Shown: in pieces, positions 8,017-17,119 of the stretch
How the letters are laid out: each line of letters opens with the position of its first letter
Numbering within the stretch: position 1 is the first letter of the stretch
Assembly: GCF_007992095.1 (NCBI RefSeq)
Contig: NZ_BJZP01000005.1
Location: 1 to 64,000 of the forward strand
DNA: 64,000 bases
Direction: 5' to 3'
DNA from: Paenirhizobium naphthalenivorans
GTDB taxonomy: Bacteria > Pseudomonadota > Alphaproteobacteria > Rhizobiales > Rhizobiaceae
Notes under the pieces: model-generated
Database searches by the model: none
What the model saw: only the letters and a program-made list of their open reading frames with translations
Told to the model about the DNA's origin: nothing
Made by a program: the position numbers and the translations under genes

Positions 8017-8352
8017 ATGGGCCTCATAGACTTCGATCCCGGACAGTTCAGCGCCCGGCTGGTGTTGGAAAAACCGGTCGAGACCGCTGACGGGCAGGGT
8101 GGCGCCACCATCGGCCATGAGGTCGTGACGAGCCTCTGGGCAAGGATCGAGCCGCTTTCCGCCAGCGTCGAGGACATGGCCGGCGCGGGGCGCGTGACGA
8201 TCACCCATCAAGTCTGGCTGCATTCTCGTGCGGACATCGCGGCCGGCATGCGGCTGGGCAAGGGCACACGGCGTTTCGTCATCGAAAGCGCGCGCGATCC
8301 CGACGAAACCGGGCGTTTTCTACTCTGCCGCTGTCGGGAGGAGGCGCAATGA
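8017..8352 (+). CDS. GTA head closure / stopper protein (g7)
   Basis: A 111-aa protein of the head-tail joining family (SPP1 gp16/HK97 gp10-like). It shows the expected small beta-barrel pattern: FSARLVLEKPVETADGQGG, LWARIEPLS, and the C-terminal GTRRFVIESARDPDETGRFLLCRCREE. It would close the portal channel and dock the tail. It overlaps the next small gene by 4 bp (ATGA). Confidence 0.88.
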   Translation: MGLIDFDPGQFSARLVLEKPVETADGQGGATIGHEVVTSLWARIEPLSASVEDMAGAGRVTITHQVWLHSRADIAAGMRLGKGTRRFVIESARDPDETGRFLLCRCREEAQ

Positions 8353-8603
8353 GGGCCGCGATCCGTATGTCGCTGGCACACACGGGGGCGGATCTCGGGA
8401 TCGCCCTGCGGCGGGCGCTGGCCGGAAGCCTGGCGCGGCAGGTGGCGCAGATCCGGGCGATGGAGACCGCAACGGACGGGATACCGGATGCCGGGACGCA
8501 TGAGGCTCTGACGCAGACAGAGGCGCAATGGCCGAACGATGCGGCGGGTCAAGACCTGCGCGGGGCGAACGGCCTTCATGGAAGAGGAGGACAGGCGCGA
8601 TGA
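8349..8603 (+). CDS. Extra 84-aa ORF between head closure and tail terminator genes
   Basis: This ORF overlaps the preceding stop by ATGA and the next start by ATGA, and has a strong GGGAGGAGG Shine-Dalgarno. It is therefore built as a translated link in the operon. The first 40 residues (RMSLAHTGADLGIALRRALAGSLARQVAQIRAMETA) are predicted helical. The C-terminal half is Gly/Gln/Asn-rich and probably disordered. The canonical RcGTA order has no gene here. I do not recognise the family. It could be a virion accessory protein or serve mainly translational coupling. Confidence 0.6.
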   Translation: MRAAIRMSLAHTGADLGIALRRALAGSLARQVAQIRAMETATDGIPDAGTHEALTQTEAQWPNDAAGQDLRGANGLHGRGGQAR

Positions 8604-9010
8604 CCAGTCCGGTGAACGAATTTCTGGCGGCGGTCCAGGCAAGGCTTTCCGCCGATGCCGGGCTCGTCGCGCTGGTCGGCGCAAGCGGTCTGCGCGACCG
8701 GCGGGCCGACCGGCTCGATCTGCCGGCCCTGGTGCTGGGCACGGTGGAGACGCGCGACTATTCGACGGCGAGCGAGGCCGGTGTCGAGATCCTGATGACG
8801 CTGGAGGCCTGGTCGGCGACCAGCCGGCGCGAGGCCGAGGCGATCGCCGCCAAGGCGCGTGTCGTGCTGGGCGATGCGCCGCCGATGCTTGCAGGGGCCG
8901 TGCTGGTGTCGCTGCGCCATCGCCGGACGGTGAGCCGGCGTGAGGTCAAGACCGGATTCTTCGCCGCCGAGATGGCGTTTCGCGCGGTGGTGGAGTTGAC
9001 GGTGGAGTGA
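8600..9010 (+). CDS. GTA tail terminator protein (g8, DUF3168)
   Basis: A 136-aa DUF3168 protein, the family that caps the tail tube at the head-proximal end. Visible features are the opening VNEFLAAVQARLSADAGLVALVG, the central YSTASEAGVEILMTLEAWS strand pair, and the C-terminal TGFFAAEMAFRAVVE. GAGGAGG precedes ATG 8600. The frame extends upstream to 8528 but without family similarity. Confidence 0.88.
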   Translation: MTSPVNEFLAAVQARLSADAGLVALVGASGLRDRRADRLDLPALVLGTVETRDYSTASEAGVEILMTLEAWSATSRREAEAIAAKARVVLGDAPPMLAGAVLVSLRHRRTVSRREVKTGFFAAEMAFRAVVELTVE

Positions 9011-9044
9011 CAGGGCGACGCCCGGCAATTGCCTTGAGCCCAGG

Positions 9045-9063
9045 ACGCGCTGTCGCAGCGCGT
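9045..9063. other. Hairpin between tail terminator and tail tube genes
   Basis: ACGCGCTG-TCG-CAGCGCGT, a perfect 8-bp stem, lies in the 167-bp gap upstream of the major tail protein gene. It lacks a T-run. It may stabilise or process the mRNA for the highly expressed tail tube protein. Confidence 0.45.
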
Positions 9064-9177
9064 GGGGCTTGCCGACGGCGGACCCGTGAGGGGCGGGCAG
9101 GGGGGCGTGCGGGGCATGGGCCATCGTCAGCCGCACCCTGACAGATAGGATTTTTCACGGATCGAGAGGATTTCCAG

Positions 9178-9585
9178 ATGACGGCACAGAGGGGCAAGGA
9201 CCTGCTGTTGAAGGTCCATGACGGTGCGGATTATGCGACCGTGGCGGGACTGCGGACCAAGCGGCTCGCCTTCAATGCGCAGACCGTCGACGTGACCGAT
9301 GCGGAAAGCGCCGGGCGCTGGCGCGAGCTTCTGGGCGGGGCGGGCGTGCAGCGCGCCTCCCTGTCGGGCGCGGGCCTGTTCAAGGATCAAGCCTCCGATG
9401 CGCTGGTCCGCGGCGTCTTCTTCGCCGGCGAGGTCCTGTCGTGGCAGGTGGTGATTCCGGATTTCGGTACGGTGAGCGGGCCGTTTCAGGTGACGGCGCT
9501 TGAATATGCCGGATCCCATGACGGCGAACTCACCTTCGAACTGGCGCTGGAATCGGCCGGCGCGCTCGCCTTCGGTGTCCTGTGA
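9178..9585 (+). CDS. GTA major tail tube protein, TP901-1 family (g9)
   Basis: A 135-aa tail tube protein. Family signatures are the opening AQRGKDLLLKVHDG, VAGLRTKRLAFNAQTVDVTDAES-WRELLGG, and the C-terminal FQVTALEYAGSHDGELTFELALESAG. It polymerises into the hollow tube of the short, non-contractile GTA tail. A GAGAGGAT Shine-Dalgarno precedes the ATG. The stop overlaps the following start (TGATG). Confidence 0.93.
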   Translation: MTAQRGKDLLLKVHDGADYATVAGLRTKRLAFNAQTVDVTDAESAGRWRELLGGAGVQRASLSGAGLFKDQASDALVRGVFFAGEVLSWQVVIPDFGTVSGPFQVTALEYAGSHDGELTFELALESAGALAFGVL

Positions 9586-9968
9586 TGCGGAGCGCGGGCG
9601 AGAGCCTTGTCGGCGTCGGACGAGCCAACCGCCGGCGCGGCGAGGTGGAGGCGATGATCGACGGACATCGGCGGATCCTGTGCCTGACGCTTGGGGCGCT
9701 GGCCGAACTGGAGACGTCCTTCGGGGTCGACAGCCTTGCCGATCTCGGCGCGCGCTTCGCCTCCGGCCGGCTGAAGGCGGTTGATCTCACACGCATTCTT
9801 GGCGCCGGCTTGAGGGGCGGCGGCAACCGGTTAAGCGACGAGGATCTGGCCGACATGGCGGTGGAGGGCGGATTGGCCGGGGCGGCGGCCGTGGTCCGCG
9901 ACCTGCTGGTCGTGACCTTCGCACCGGGTGACGGACAACAGAAGGGGGAAGGCTCTCCGGACCCCTGA
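9585..9968 (+). CDS. GTA tail assembly chaperone-like protein (g10)
   Basis: A 127-aa protein matching the GTA g10 family: RRGEVEAMIDGHRRILCLTLGALAELE followed by LADLGARFASGRLKAVDLTRILGAGLRGGG. In tailed phages the equivalent position holds the G/GT tail chaperones that guide tape measure folding. The start is ATG 9585 (overlapping the previous stop); GTG 9582 is also in frame. Confidence 0.85.
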   Translation: MRSAGESLVGVGRANRRRGEVEAMIDGHRRILCLTLGALAELETSFGVDSLADLGARFASGRLKAVDLTRILGAGLRGGGNRLSDEDLADMAVEGGLAGAAAVVRDLLVVTFAPGDGQQKGEGSPDP

Positions 9969-9994
9969 GGGCCGCAGGCGGCAAAGGCGGCGGG

Positions 9995-10213
9995 GTGCGC
10001 GCCTTCCCCTGGGAGGCGGTGCTCGATGCCGGGCTTTGCCGTCTGCGGCTTGATCCAACGGTGTTCTGGGGGCTGAGCCTTGCCGAATTCACCGCGATGG
10101 CGGGCGGTCTTGCCAGGCGTGGGGAGAGGTTGAAGCGCGAGGGGCTCGAGAGGTTGATGTCAGCCTATCCCGATGGATCAAGTGAGGGCGCGAGGCTTTC
10201 AACCGCTCCGTGA
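9995..10213 (+). CDS. GTA small tail assembly protein (g10.1, rcc01693-like)
   Basis: A 72-aa protein beginning at GTG 9995. The pattern FPWEAVLDAGLCRLRLDPTVFWGLSLAEFTAMAGG is the signature of the rcc01693-like family that follows g10 in GTA clusters (Phage_TAC-type). It likely works with g10 as a tail assembly chaperone. It lies 26 bp after g10 and 95 bp before the tape measure gene. Confidence 0.8.
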   Translation: MRAFPWEAVLDAGLCRLRLDPTVFWGLSLAEFTAMAGGLARRGERLKREGLERLMSAYPDGSSEGARLSTAP

Positions 10214-10308
10214 TCCCGCGCCCATATGAGGATCAGGCGGCGGCGAGGGCCGACGCCACGGCTTCCGGCGTCCGAGATGACGCTTTCACGTTCAGGGAGG
10301 TAGTTTCC

Positions 10309-10900
10309 ATGACGGGTGAGGACACACTTGCGCTTTCGCTCGACCTCGATGCGGCAGAGGCGCTCAAGGTGCTGGACGATCTGGAGGCGCGGTCGCGGAG
10401 TTTTGGCGCGGCGCTGACCTCGGCGCTGAAGGGGGCGACCGCCGGGGGCAAGGGGCTGGAGGATACGCTGAAATCGGTCGGCACGCGGCTTGCCGATCTT
10501 GCGCTGTCGGCCGGCCTGAAGCCGCTTGAGAGGCTGCTGGGCAATGCCATGACCGGCTTGATTTCCGGGCTCACGACAGGATTTGGCGCGATCATGCCGT
10601 TTGCCGCAGGCGGCATACCGGGGCGGGTGACACCCTTTGCCGCTGGGGGCGTGGTGTCGGCGCCGACCTATTTTCCGCTGGAGGGCGGACCTTGGCCTGA
10701 TGGGCGAGGCGGGCGCCGAGGCCATCGTTCCCTTGAAGCGCAGCTCGGACGGATCGCTCGGCGTGGCAAGCAGCGGTTCTGGCACGACCCAGATCAATTT
10801 CCATGTGACGGCCAGCGACGCGGCAAGCTTTGCCCGTAGCGAGGGGCAGATCACCGCCATGCTGGCGCGTAGCGTCGGGCGCGGGCGGCGGCATCTCTAG
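10309..10900 (+). pseudogene. GTA tape measure gene (g11) with internal +1 frameshift
   Basis: The tape measure sets tail length; GTA versions are short. ATG 10309 has AGGGAGG upstream. Frame A encodes the first 127 residues (helical, then FGAIMPFAAGGIPGRVTPFAAGGVVSAPTYFPLEGG). At base 10690 the conserved continuation LGLMGEAGAEAIVPLKRSSDG moves to the frame one base ahead and runs to the stop at 10900. Skipping one C gives a seamless 196-aa family-like protein. Without correction, frame A runs on with unrelated sequence to 10839. An indel mutation, a sequencing error or (less likely) programmed +1 shifting could explain it. Confidence 0.8.
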
Positions 10901-10945
10901 GCAGGTCGCCGGCCATCCCGGTGCCGTCCAGACGAGGAGCAAGCC

Positions 10946-11587
10946 ATGAGCAGTGGTTTTCACGAGGTGCGCTTTCCGCTGCGCCTGTCGCTGTCGACGA
11001 GCGGCGGGCCGACGCGGCGCACCGACATCGTCGATCTGACCAACGGGCGTGAGGCGCGCAATGCCCGATGGCGCAACTCGCGCCGGGTCTATGACGCAGG
11101 CTCCGGTCTGCGTTCGCTTGCCGATCTCTATGCCGTGGTGGCCTTCTTCGAGGCGCGCGGTGGGCAGCTCCACGGCTTTCGCTTTCGCGACCCGCTGGAC
11201 GGCACATCCGGCGAACCGGGCGAGGCGGTGACACCCTTCGATCAGACGATCGGCATGGGCGATGGCGAGACCGCGCGTTTTACGCTGGTGAAAACCTATG
11301 GCGATGCGGGCGGCGAATGGCGGCGGGAGATCGTCAAGCCGGTGGCCGGGACGGTGCGGCTGGCCGTGGACGGCGTGGAACTGCCGGAGACGGGGTTTAC
11401 CTGCGATGCGACGACGGGGATCATCACCTTTGGAGGGGAATATATTCCCTCTGTCGGGGCGCTGGTGCAGGCCGGCTTTGCCTTTGACGTGCCGGTGCGT
11501 TTCGACACTGACCGCATCGACGTCAATGTCGAGGCTTTCAAGGCCGGGCGCATTCCCGCCATTCCGCTGACGGAGATACTGCCATGA
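10946..11587 (+). CDS. GTA distal tail protein (g12, DUF2460)
   Basis: A 213-aa DUF2460 protein. Visible signatures are GFHEVRFPLRLSLSTSGGP at the start, TDIVDLTNGREARNARWRNSRRVYD, and FFEARGGQLHGFRFRDPLDG. It forms the ring at the distal end of the tail tube. The gene overlaps the next by 4 bp and has AGGAGCAAG before its ATG. Confidence 0.92.
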   Translation: MSSGFHEVRFPLRLSLSTSGGPTRRTDIVDLTNGREARNARWRNSRRVYDAGSGLRSLADLYAVVAFFEARGGQLHGFRFRDPLDGTSGEPGEAVTPFDQTIGMGDGETARFTLVKTYGDAGGEWRREIVKPVAGTVRLAVDGVELPETGFTCDATTGIITFGGEYIPSVGALVQAGFAFDVPVRFDTDRIDVNVEAFKAGRIPAIPLTEILP

Positions 11588-12477
11588 GAGAGATCGCCAG
11601 TGCGCTCGCCGCACATCTGTCCGGCGACGCCACCACGCTGTGCCGCGCCTGGCGGGTGACGCGGCGGGACGGGCAGATGATGGGCTTCACCGAGCACGAT
11701 CGCAACCTTGCCTTCGCCGGCACGGATTTTCTCGCCGCGAGCGGTTTTGCCGGGACCGAGGCCCGCGAGGCCAACGGCATGGCGGCGCCGGGCGCCGAAG
11801 TCACCGGTGGATTTTCCAGCGAGGCGATCCGGGAGGAGGATCTCGCCGCCGGTCGCTATGACGGAGCGCGGGTCGAGGTCTTTTCCGTCAACTGGCAGGA
11901 CCCTGAGGGCCAGCATCTGCTGCTCAAGGTGCAGGAGATCGGCGAAGTGTCGCGCGCCGGCGGGGCCTTTAACGCCGAGCTGCGCAGTTTTGCCCATCGA
12001 TTGTCGCAGGAGCAGGGCCGGGTTTTTGGCCGGCGCTGCGACGCGAGCCTCGGTGACGGTCGCTGTCGGGTGGATCTATCGGCTTCCGGACGGCGGGCGA
12101 CGGGGACGGTGGCCGCTCTCGAAGGCCGGGATCGGATTCTGGTTTCCGGGCTTGACGGTTTCGAGGACGGGCATTTCCGGCTCGGTACGCTGCGGTTCGA
12201 CACTGGCGCCAATCAAGGGCTGACGGTGGAGATCGACGGCAATGCGGCGGTTTCCGGGGCTACGCGGCTGACGCTCTGGCTGCCACTGGAAAGTCCGCCT
12301 GCTGTGGGCGACGGGGTGACGGTGACGGTCGGTTGCGACAAGGGCTTTTCGACCTGCCGCGAGCGCTTTGCCAATGCCGTCAATTTTCGCGGCTTTCCGC
12401 ATATGCCGGGCAGCGATTTCGCCTATTCCTACGTGAAGGGCGAGAGCACGCATGACGGGGCACCTTTGTTCGAGTGA
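11584..12477 (+). CDS. GTA tail hub protein (g13, DUF2163 / BR0599-like)
   Basis: A 297-aa protein with the DUF2163 opening LCRAWRVTRRDGQMMGFTEHDRNLAF and the C-terminal BR0599-like signature VTVGCDKGFSTCRERFANAVNFRGFPHMPG. The two cysteines in GCDKGFSTC are conserved in the family, where they have been linked to metal or cluster binding in the RcGTA hub. It connects the distal tail ring to the peptidase and host-contact protein. Confidence 0.9.
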   Translation: MREIASALAAHLSGDATTLCRAWRVTRRDGQMMGFTEHDRNLAFAGTDFLAASGFAGTEAREANGMAAPGAEVTGGFSSEAIREEDLAAGRYDGARVEVFSVNWQDPEGQHLLLKVQEIGEVSRAGGAFNAELRSFAHRLSQEQGRVFGRRCDASLGDGRCRVDLSASGRRATGTVAALEGRDRILVSGLDGFEDGHFRLGTLRFDTGANQGLTVEIDGNAAVSGATRLTLWLPLESPPAVGDGVTVTVGCDKGFSTCRERFANAVNFRGFPHMPGSDFAYSYVKGESTHDGAPLFE

Positions 12478-12508
12478 CGTGATGGCGTCGGTGCGCCGTC
12501 ACGATTTT
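12478..12508. other. Hairpin with T-run between hub and peptidase genes
   Basis: CGTGATGGCG (12478-12487) pairs with CGCCGTCACG (12494-12503) with one G-U pair, followed by ATTTT. It starts at the hub stop codon and could act as a partial terminator. Confidence 0.5.
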
Positions 12509-12539
12509 CCGCTAGTCCAAACTCCCCCAAGGAAGCACC

Positions 12540-12974
12540 ATGTCCGTTATCGCAGCACGGGTTGTCGCGATCGCCGAGACCTGGATCGGTACGCCCTACC
12601 GCCATCAGGCCTCGACCAGGGGAGTCGGTTGCGATTGCCTGGGGCTGGTGCGTGGGATCTGGCGCGAGATCTATGGCGTGGAGCCGGAGCCTGTGGCGCC
12701 CTATGCGCCGGACTGGGCCGAGCGCTCCGGCAAAGAGCGTTTGCTGGAGGCGGCGGGCCGGCATTGTGCGGCGGTGCAGCATCTCGGGGAGGCGCTGCCG
12801 GGCGATCTTGTGATCTTCCGCTTCCGCCAGCAGTTCGCCGCCAAGCATGCCGGCATTCTCGCCGCGCCGGACGCCTTCATCCATGCCTATGAACAAGCGG
12901 CGGTGATCCGTTCGGCCCTAGTGCCGGCCTGGAGCAGACGGATTGCCGGAATCTACCGGTTCCCGGAGATTTGA
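12540..12974 (+). CDS. GTA tail peptidase, NlpC/P60 family (g14)
   Basis: A 144-aa cell-wall peptidase at the tail tip. The catalytic Cys lies in GVGCDCLGLVRGIW (about residues 30-42) after the WIGTPYRHQAST lead-in, and the His in FAAKHAGIL (about 100-108). It would cut the recipient's peptidoglycan during DNA delivery. AAGGAAGC precedes the ATG. Confidence 0.92.
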   Translation: MSVIAARVVAIAETWIGTPYRHQASTRGVGCDCLGLVRGIWREIYGVEPEPVAPYAPDWAERSGKERLLEAAGRHCAAVQHLGEALPGDLVIFRFRQQFAAKHAGILAAPDAFIHAYEQAAVIRSALVPAWSRRIAGIYRFPEI

Positions 12975-13106
12975 CCGCAGGCGACCGTCGAACGGATATG
13001 CGGCGAACCCGCTTGCGCCGACGCAGCGTATTCCGCGTCTGTTGTTGAACAACCTCACTTCTTCCCAATCCAGGCGAGCATCCATGCGGGTGCCGGAGGC
13101 GAGCCC

Positions 13107-16100
13107 ATGGCGACAATCCTCTTCCAGGCGGCGGGTGCAGCGCTTGGCTCTGTCTTCGGGCCGCTTGGCGCGGTGATCGGTCGGGCGGCGGGGGCGCTGG
13201 CCGGCAATATGGTCGACCGCGCGCTGATCGGCGGGACAACTGTCACCGGATCGCATCTTTCGGCGGCGCGTCTGCCGGGGGCGGCGGAAGGCACGGCGAT
13301 CCCGCGCCTCTATGGCACGGCAAGGCTTGGCGGCACGCTGATCTGGGCGACTCGCTTCGAGGAGGAGGTGACGACCGAACGGGCAGGCGCCAAGGCGACG
13401 GGCACAAGGGTCAAGACCTATCGTTACTTCGCCAATCTGGCGATCGGGCTTTGCGAGGGGAAGGTGGCGGCGGTGCGCCGGGTCTGGGCCGATGGTCAGG
13501 AGATCGACCTGACCGAGATCGAGATGCGCTTCTATCCTGGAAGCGAGGACCAATTGCCCGATCCGCTGATCGAGGCGAAACAGGGGACGGGCAGGGCGCC
13601 GGCCTATCGCGGCCTTTCCTATGTGGTGTTCGAGCACCTGCCGCTCGACGATTTCGGTAATCGCATTCCGCTGTTGCAGTTCGAGGTGATCCGGCCGGTC
13701 GGCGCGCTGGAGAACATGGTTCGGGCCGTGACCGTCATTCCCGGCTCGACCGAGCATGGCTATGCGACCGTGCAGGTCAAGGAAAGGACGGGCGACGGGG
13801 CCTCGCGCATCATCAACCGCAACACACTTGTGGCGCACACCGACTGGCAGGCGTCGATCGACGAATTGCAGGCGCTTTGCCCCAATCTGGAAAACGTCGC
13901 GCTGGTGGTCTCGTGGTTCGGCACGGACCTGCGGGCCGGCGAGTGCCGGGTGGTGCCGGGCGTCGAGGTGGAAAGCCGGACGCGTGAGAGCCGCAGTTGG
14001 CGGGTCTCGGGCGTGACGCGCGATGCGGCCTATCTGGTCAGCTGCCACGATGGCGGTCCGGCCTATGGCGGCACACCGGACGATCGAAGCGTGGTCGAGG
14101 CGATCGCCGATCTCAAGGCGCGCGGCCTCAAAGTGACGCTCTATCCTTTCGTGATGATGGATATTCCTCAGGGCAACGGACTTGCCGATCCTTACGGCGG
14201 GGCCGAACAGGCGGCCTATCCGTGGCGCGGGCGGATCACCTGTCACCCGGCGCCGGGACGGCCGGGCTCGCCGGATCGCACTGCGGCGATCCCGGCGATG
14301 ATCGCGGCCTTCTGCGGTTCGGCGGAGGCGAGCGAGTTTACGGTGTCGGGAACGACGGTCAGCTTCGGCGGAGCAGAGACGGGCTATCGCCGCATGGTGC
14401 TGCACTATGCGCTGCTGGCGCAGGCGGCGGGCGGGGTCGACGGCTTCCTGATCGGTTCGGAACTGCGCGGGCTGACGACGCTGCGCGATGAAGGCGACGG
14501 CTTTCCCTTCGTCACGGCGCTGGCCGATCTTGCGACCGACGTGCGTGCCATCCTCGGTTCCACAACGAAGATCACCTATGGGGCCGACTGGAGCGAATAC
14601 TTCGGGCACCATCCGGCGGATGGCTCGGGCGATGTCTTCTTCCATCTGGACCCGCTCTGGGCGCATCCGGCGATCAATGCGGTCGGTATCGACAATTACA
14701 TGCCGCTGTCCGACTGGCGCGACGCCGATCTCGAGGGAGCCAATCCTGACGGGTTTCGCCTCGCCGACGACGGTCAAGCCATGGCGCGCCAGATCACGGC
14801 CGGCGAGGGATATGACTGGTATTACGCAAGCGAGACGCATCGGGCGGCGCGTATTCGCTCGCCGATCACCGATGGGCTGGCGGGCAAGCCCTGGGTGTTT
14901 CGTTTCAAGGACATGGAAGGTTGGTGGGGCAATCCGCACTTCGACCGGGCAGGCGGCGTGGAGAAGGCGGTGCCGAGTGCCTGGACACCGGGGATGAAGC
15001 CGGTCTGGTTCACCGAACTCGGCTGCGCGGCGATCGACAAGGGGGCGAACCAGCCGAATGTCTTTGGCGATCCCAAATCGGCGGAAAACGCGCTGCCCTA
15101 TTTCTCCAGCGGAGCACGCTCCGACAGCCAGCAGCGACGCTTCCTCGAAACGCACCTCGGACATTGGCAGGACGGCATGGTCGATCCGGCGCATGTCTTC
15201 CTGTGGACCTGGGACGCACGACCGCAGCCGGCCTTTCCGCAGGATGTAGATCTCTGGGCCGACGGCACGAACTGGCGCACCGGCCATTGGCTGAACGGGC
15301 GACTGGGCACTGGTACACTGGCGGATGTGCTGGCGGCCCTGCTGTCCGATCACGGCTTTATCGACTTCGATGTCTCGCAGGTGAGCGGCGATCTGACCGG
15401 CTATGTGCAGGGCGATCTTGCCTCGGCGCGTAGTCTGATCGAGCCGCTGGCGGAGAGCTTCCTGATCGACATCATCGAGGATGGCGCAAAGCTTCGCTTT
15501 CGTTCGCGCGGGGCGGCGAGCCTGCCAGCGCTGGACGTTCCGGTTCTCGCCGACCTGAAGGACGAACCGCTGTGGCGCGAAACGCGCGGCCATGACAGCG
15601 ATTTCGCCGCCGAGGCCTCGTTGACCTATTACGATCCGGCCGGCGATTACGAAGAGGCGAGCGCCAGATCACGCCGGGTCGAGGCGGCGACACAGCGGCA
15701 ATTGGCGCGCGATTTGATGGCGGTCCTGGCAGGCGAAACGGCGCTGGCGCTCGCCGAAGGCATGCTGCGCGACCATCGCATCGGCCGGCGCCGACTGGAA
15801 TTCTCGCTCGGGCCGGGGGAGATCTCGATTCAGCCGGGCGACGTGCTGCGGCTCACAGATGGGCCGGAAGGCCGGTTTCTGGTCGGCGAGATCGACGACG
15901 GGTTGGCGCGGCGGCTGAGCCTGCGCGAGGTGGCGGGGGCGGTGTCGACAACGCCGGTCAGCGAGGGAACGGGACGCACGCCGGCGAGACCGGCGGCGAT
16001 CGGCTTCGATCCGGTCATCCAGCTGATGGATCTGCCGCGTTATGCGCCCGGTGGGGCAACGGATTTCGCCAGCGCGGCCGGGCTGACCCGGCCGTGGCGG

Positions 16101-16934
16101 CGCATGCTGATCTCATCGTCCGCCGAGAACGAGGGCTTTCGCCCGCGCGTGGCGCTGGAGCGACCGGCGACTCTGGGGCGTCTGGCACTGGCCCTTGGGA
16201 ATGGCGTCTCGGGCCGATTTGACCGGTCACAAGGGCTGGAGGTGGAGCTTTCTTTCGGCAGCTTTTCCTCGGTAAGCCGGCTTGCGGCGCTGGACGGCGC
16301 AAACAGGCTGGCGGTACGTGCGGCAAACGGCGCCTGGGAGGTGATCGGCTTTGCCGAGGCGGAGGAGATCTCGTCCGGCCGCTGGCGGCTAGCGCCCCTG
16401 CTGCGGGGCCTTGGCGGGACCGAGGATGCGATGCTCGCCGGGGCGCAAGCGGGCGCCATGGCCGTACTGCTCGACGAGGCGGTGAGGCCGCTCGGCCTGA
16501 GTGCCGGGGAGGCGGGGCTTTCGCTCGCCTATATCGCCGAGCGGCTCGGCATGTCGGCATCCCCGGCGGAACTTGGCGTCTTTGCCGGCGGCTTGCGGGC
16601 CGAGATACCACTCCAGCCGGTGCATCTTTCGGCGCGGCGTGATGCGGCGGGCGATATCGTCTTCGGCTGGATCCGCAGATCCCGTGTCGATGCCGACAGC
16701 TGGCTACCGGCCGAGGTGCCGCTCGATGAGGCATACGAGGCCTATCGGGTGGAAATCCTCGATGAAACCGAGGTGCGGCGGGTGAGCGAGGTCGCGGAAG
16801 CGCGATTCGTCTATGCGCAGGCTTATGAAATGGTGGATTTCGGCGGGATGCAGACGCGTATCCGGCTGCGGGTTCGCCAGCTCGGGCGGGTCGCGGAAGG
16901 GATCGCGGCCGAGGCTGAAATCGCGGTGACGTGA
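13107..16934 (+). CDS. GTA host-contact 'megatron' protein (g15, TIM-barrel-like)
   Basis: A 1275-aa protein, the largest of the cluster. The N-terminus has a Gly/Ala-rich membrane-like helix (LGSVFGPLGAVIGRAAGALAGN). Next comes a phage tail fibre-type region, then a glycoside hydrolase-like TIM barrel around residues 220-640 (YPWRGRITCHPAPGRPGSPDRT, ITYGADWSEYFGHH, FTELGCAAIDKGANQPNVF), then Ig-like beta-rich C-terminal domains. The length matches RcGTA g15 (host specificity). It probably anchors the tail tip and penetrates the recipient envelope. The frame is intact, in contrast to the tape measure gene. Confidence 0.93.
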   Translation: MATILFQAAGAALGSVFGPLGAVIGRAAGALAGNMVDRALIGGTTVTGSHLSAARLPGAAEGTAIPRLYGTARLGGTLIWATRFEEEVTTERAGAKATGTRVKTYRYFANLAIGLCEGKVAAVRRVWADGQEIDLTEIEMRFYPGSEDQLPDPLIEAKQGTGRAPAYRGLSYVVFEHLPLDDFGNRIPLLQFEVIRPVGALENMVRAVTVIPGSTEHGYATVQVKERTGDGASRIINRNTLVAHTDWQASIDELQALCPNLENVALVVSWFGTDLRAGECRVVPGVEVESRTRESRSWRVSGVTRDAAYLVSCHDGGPAYGGTPDDRSVVEAIADLKARGLKVTLYPFVMMDIPQGNGLADPYGGAEQAAYPWRGRITCHPAPGRPGSPDRTAAIPAMIAAFCGSAEASEFTVSGTTVSFGGAETGYRRMVLHYALLAQAAGGVDGFLIGSELRGLTTLRDEGDGFPFVTALADLATDVRAILGSTTKITYGADWSEYFGHHPADGSGDVFFHLDPLWAHPAINAVGIDNYMPLSDWRDADLEGANPDGFRLADDGQAMARQITAGEGYDWYYASETHRAARIRSPITDGLAGKPWVFRFKDMEGWWGNPHFDRAGGVEKAVPSAWTPGMKPVWFTELGCAAIDKGANQPNVFGDPKSAENALPYFSSGARSDSQQRRFLETHLGHWQDGMVDPAHVFLWTWDARPQPAFPQDVDLWADGTNWRTGHWLNGRLGTGTLADVLAALLSDHGFIDFDVSQVSGDLTGYVQGDLASARSLIEPLAESFLIDIIEDGAKLRFRSRGAASLPALDVPVLADLKDEPLWRETRGHDSDFAAEASLTYYDPAGDYEEASARSRRVEAATQRQLARDLMAVLAGETALALAEGMLRDHRIGRRRLEFSLGPGEISIQPGDVLRLTDGPEGRFLVGEIDDGLARRLSLREVAGAVSTTPVSEGTGRTPARPAAIGFDPVIQLMDLPRYAPGGATDFASAAGLTRPWRRMLISSSAENEGFRPRVALERPATLGRLALALGNGVSGRFDRSQGLEVELSFGSFSSVSRLAALDGANRLAVRAANGAWEVIGFAEAEEISSGRWRLAPLLRGLGGTEDAMLAGAQAGAMAVLLDEAVRPLGLSAGEAGLSLAYIAERLGMSASPAELGVFAGGLRAEIPLQPVHLSARRDAAGDIVFGWIRRSRVDADSWLPAEVPLDEAYEAYRVEILDETEVRRVSEVAEARFVYAQAYEMVDFGGMQTRIRLRVRQLGRVAEGIAAEAEIAVT

Positions 16935-17119
16935 AGTACGGCCGTCGCGGACCCGAATCCTCTCCGGCGCCCATCCGTCAGCCGTCTGCCGGCAATATTG
17001 GCCTTTGGGAGGCGAAAAGGGGCGGGCCGAGCTGGCGCGGCGGCGTTTCGCCGGACCATGCGGCCAGATCAATCAACAACCACCAATCAATTCACATCAA
17101 CCCTTGAAAGGAGCGAGCC

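Noticed and set aside
10680..10700. Programmed +1 frameshifting in the tape measure gene
   Set aside because: GGA CCT TGG is not a known efficient shift site, and phage tail frameshifting normally occurs in the chaperone genes upstream, so an indel is preferred; kept only as an alternative.
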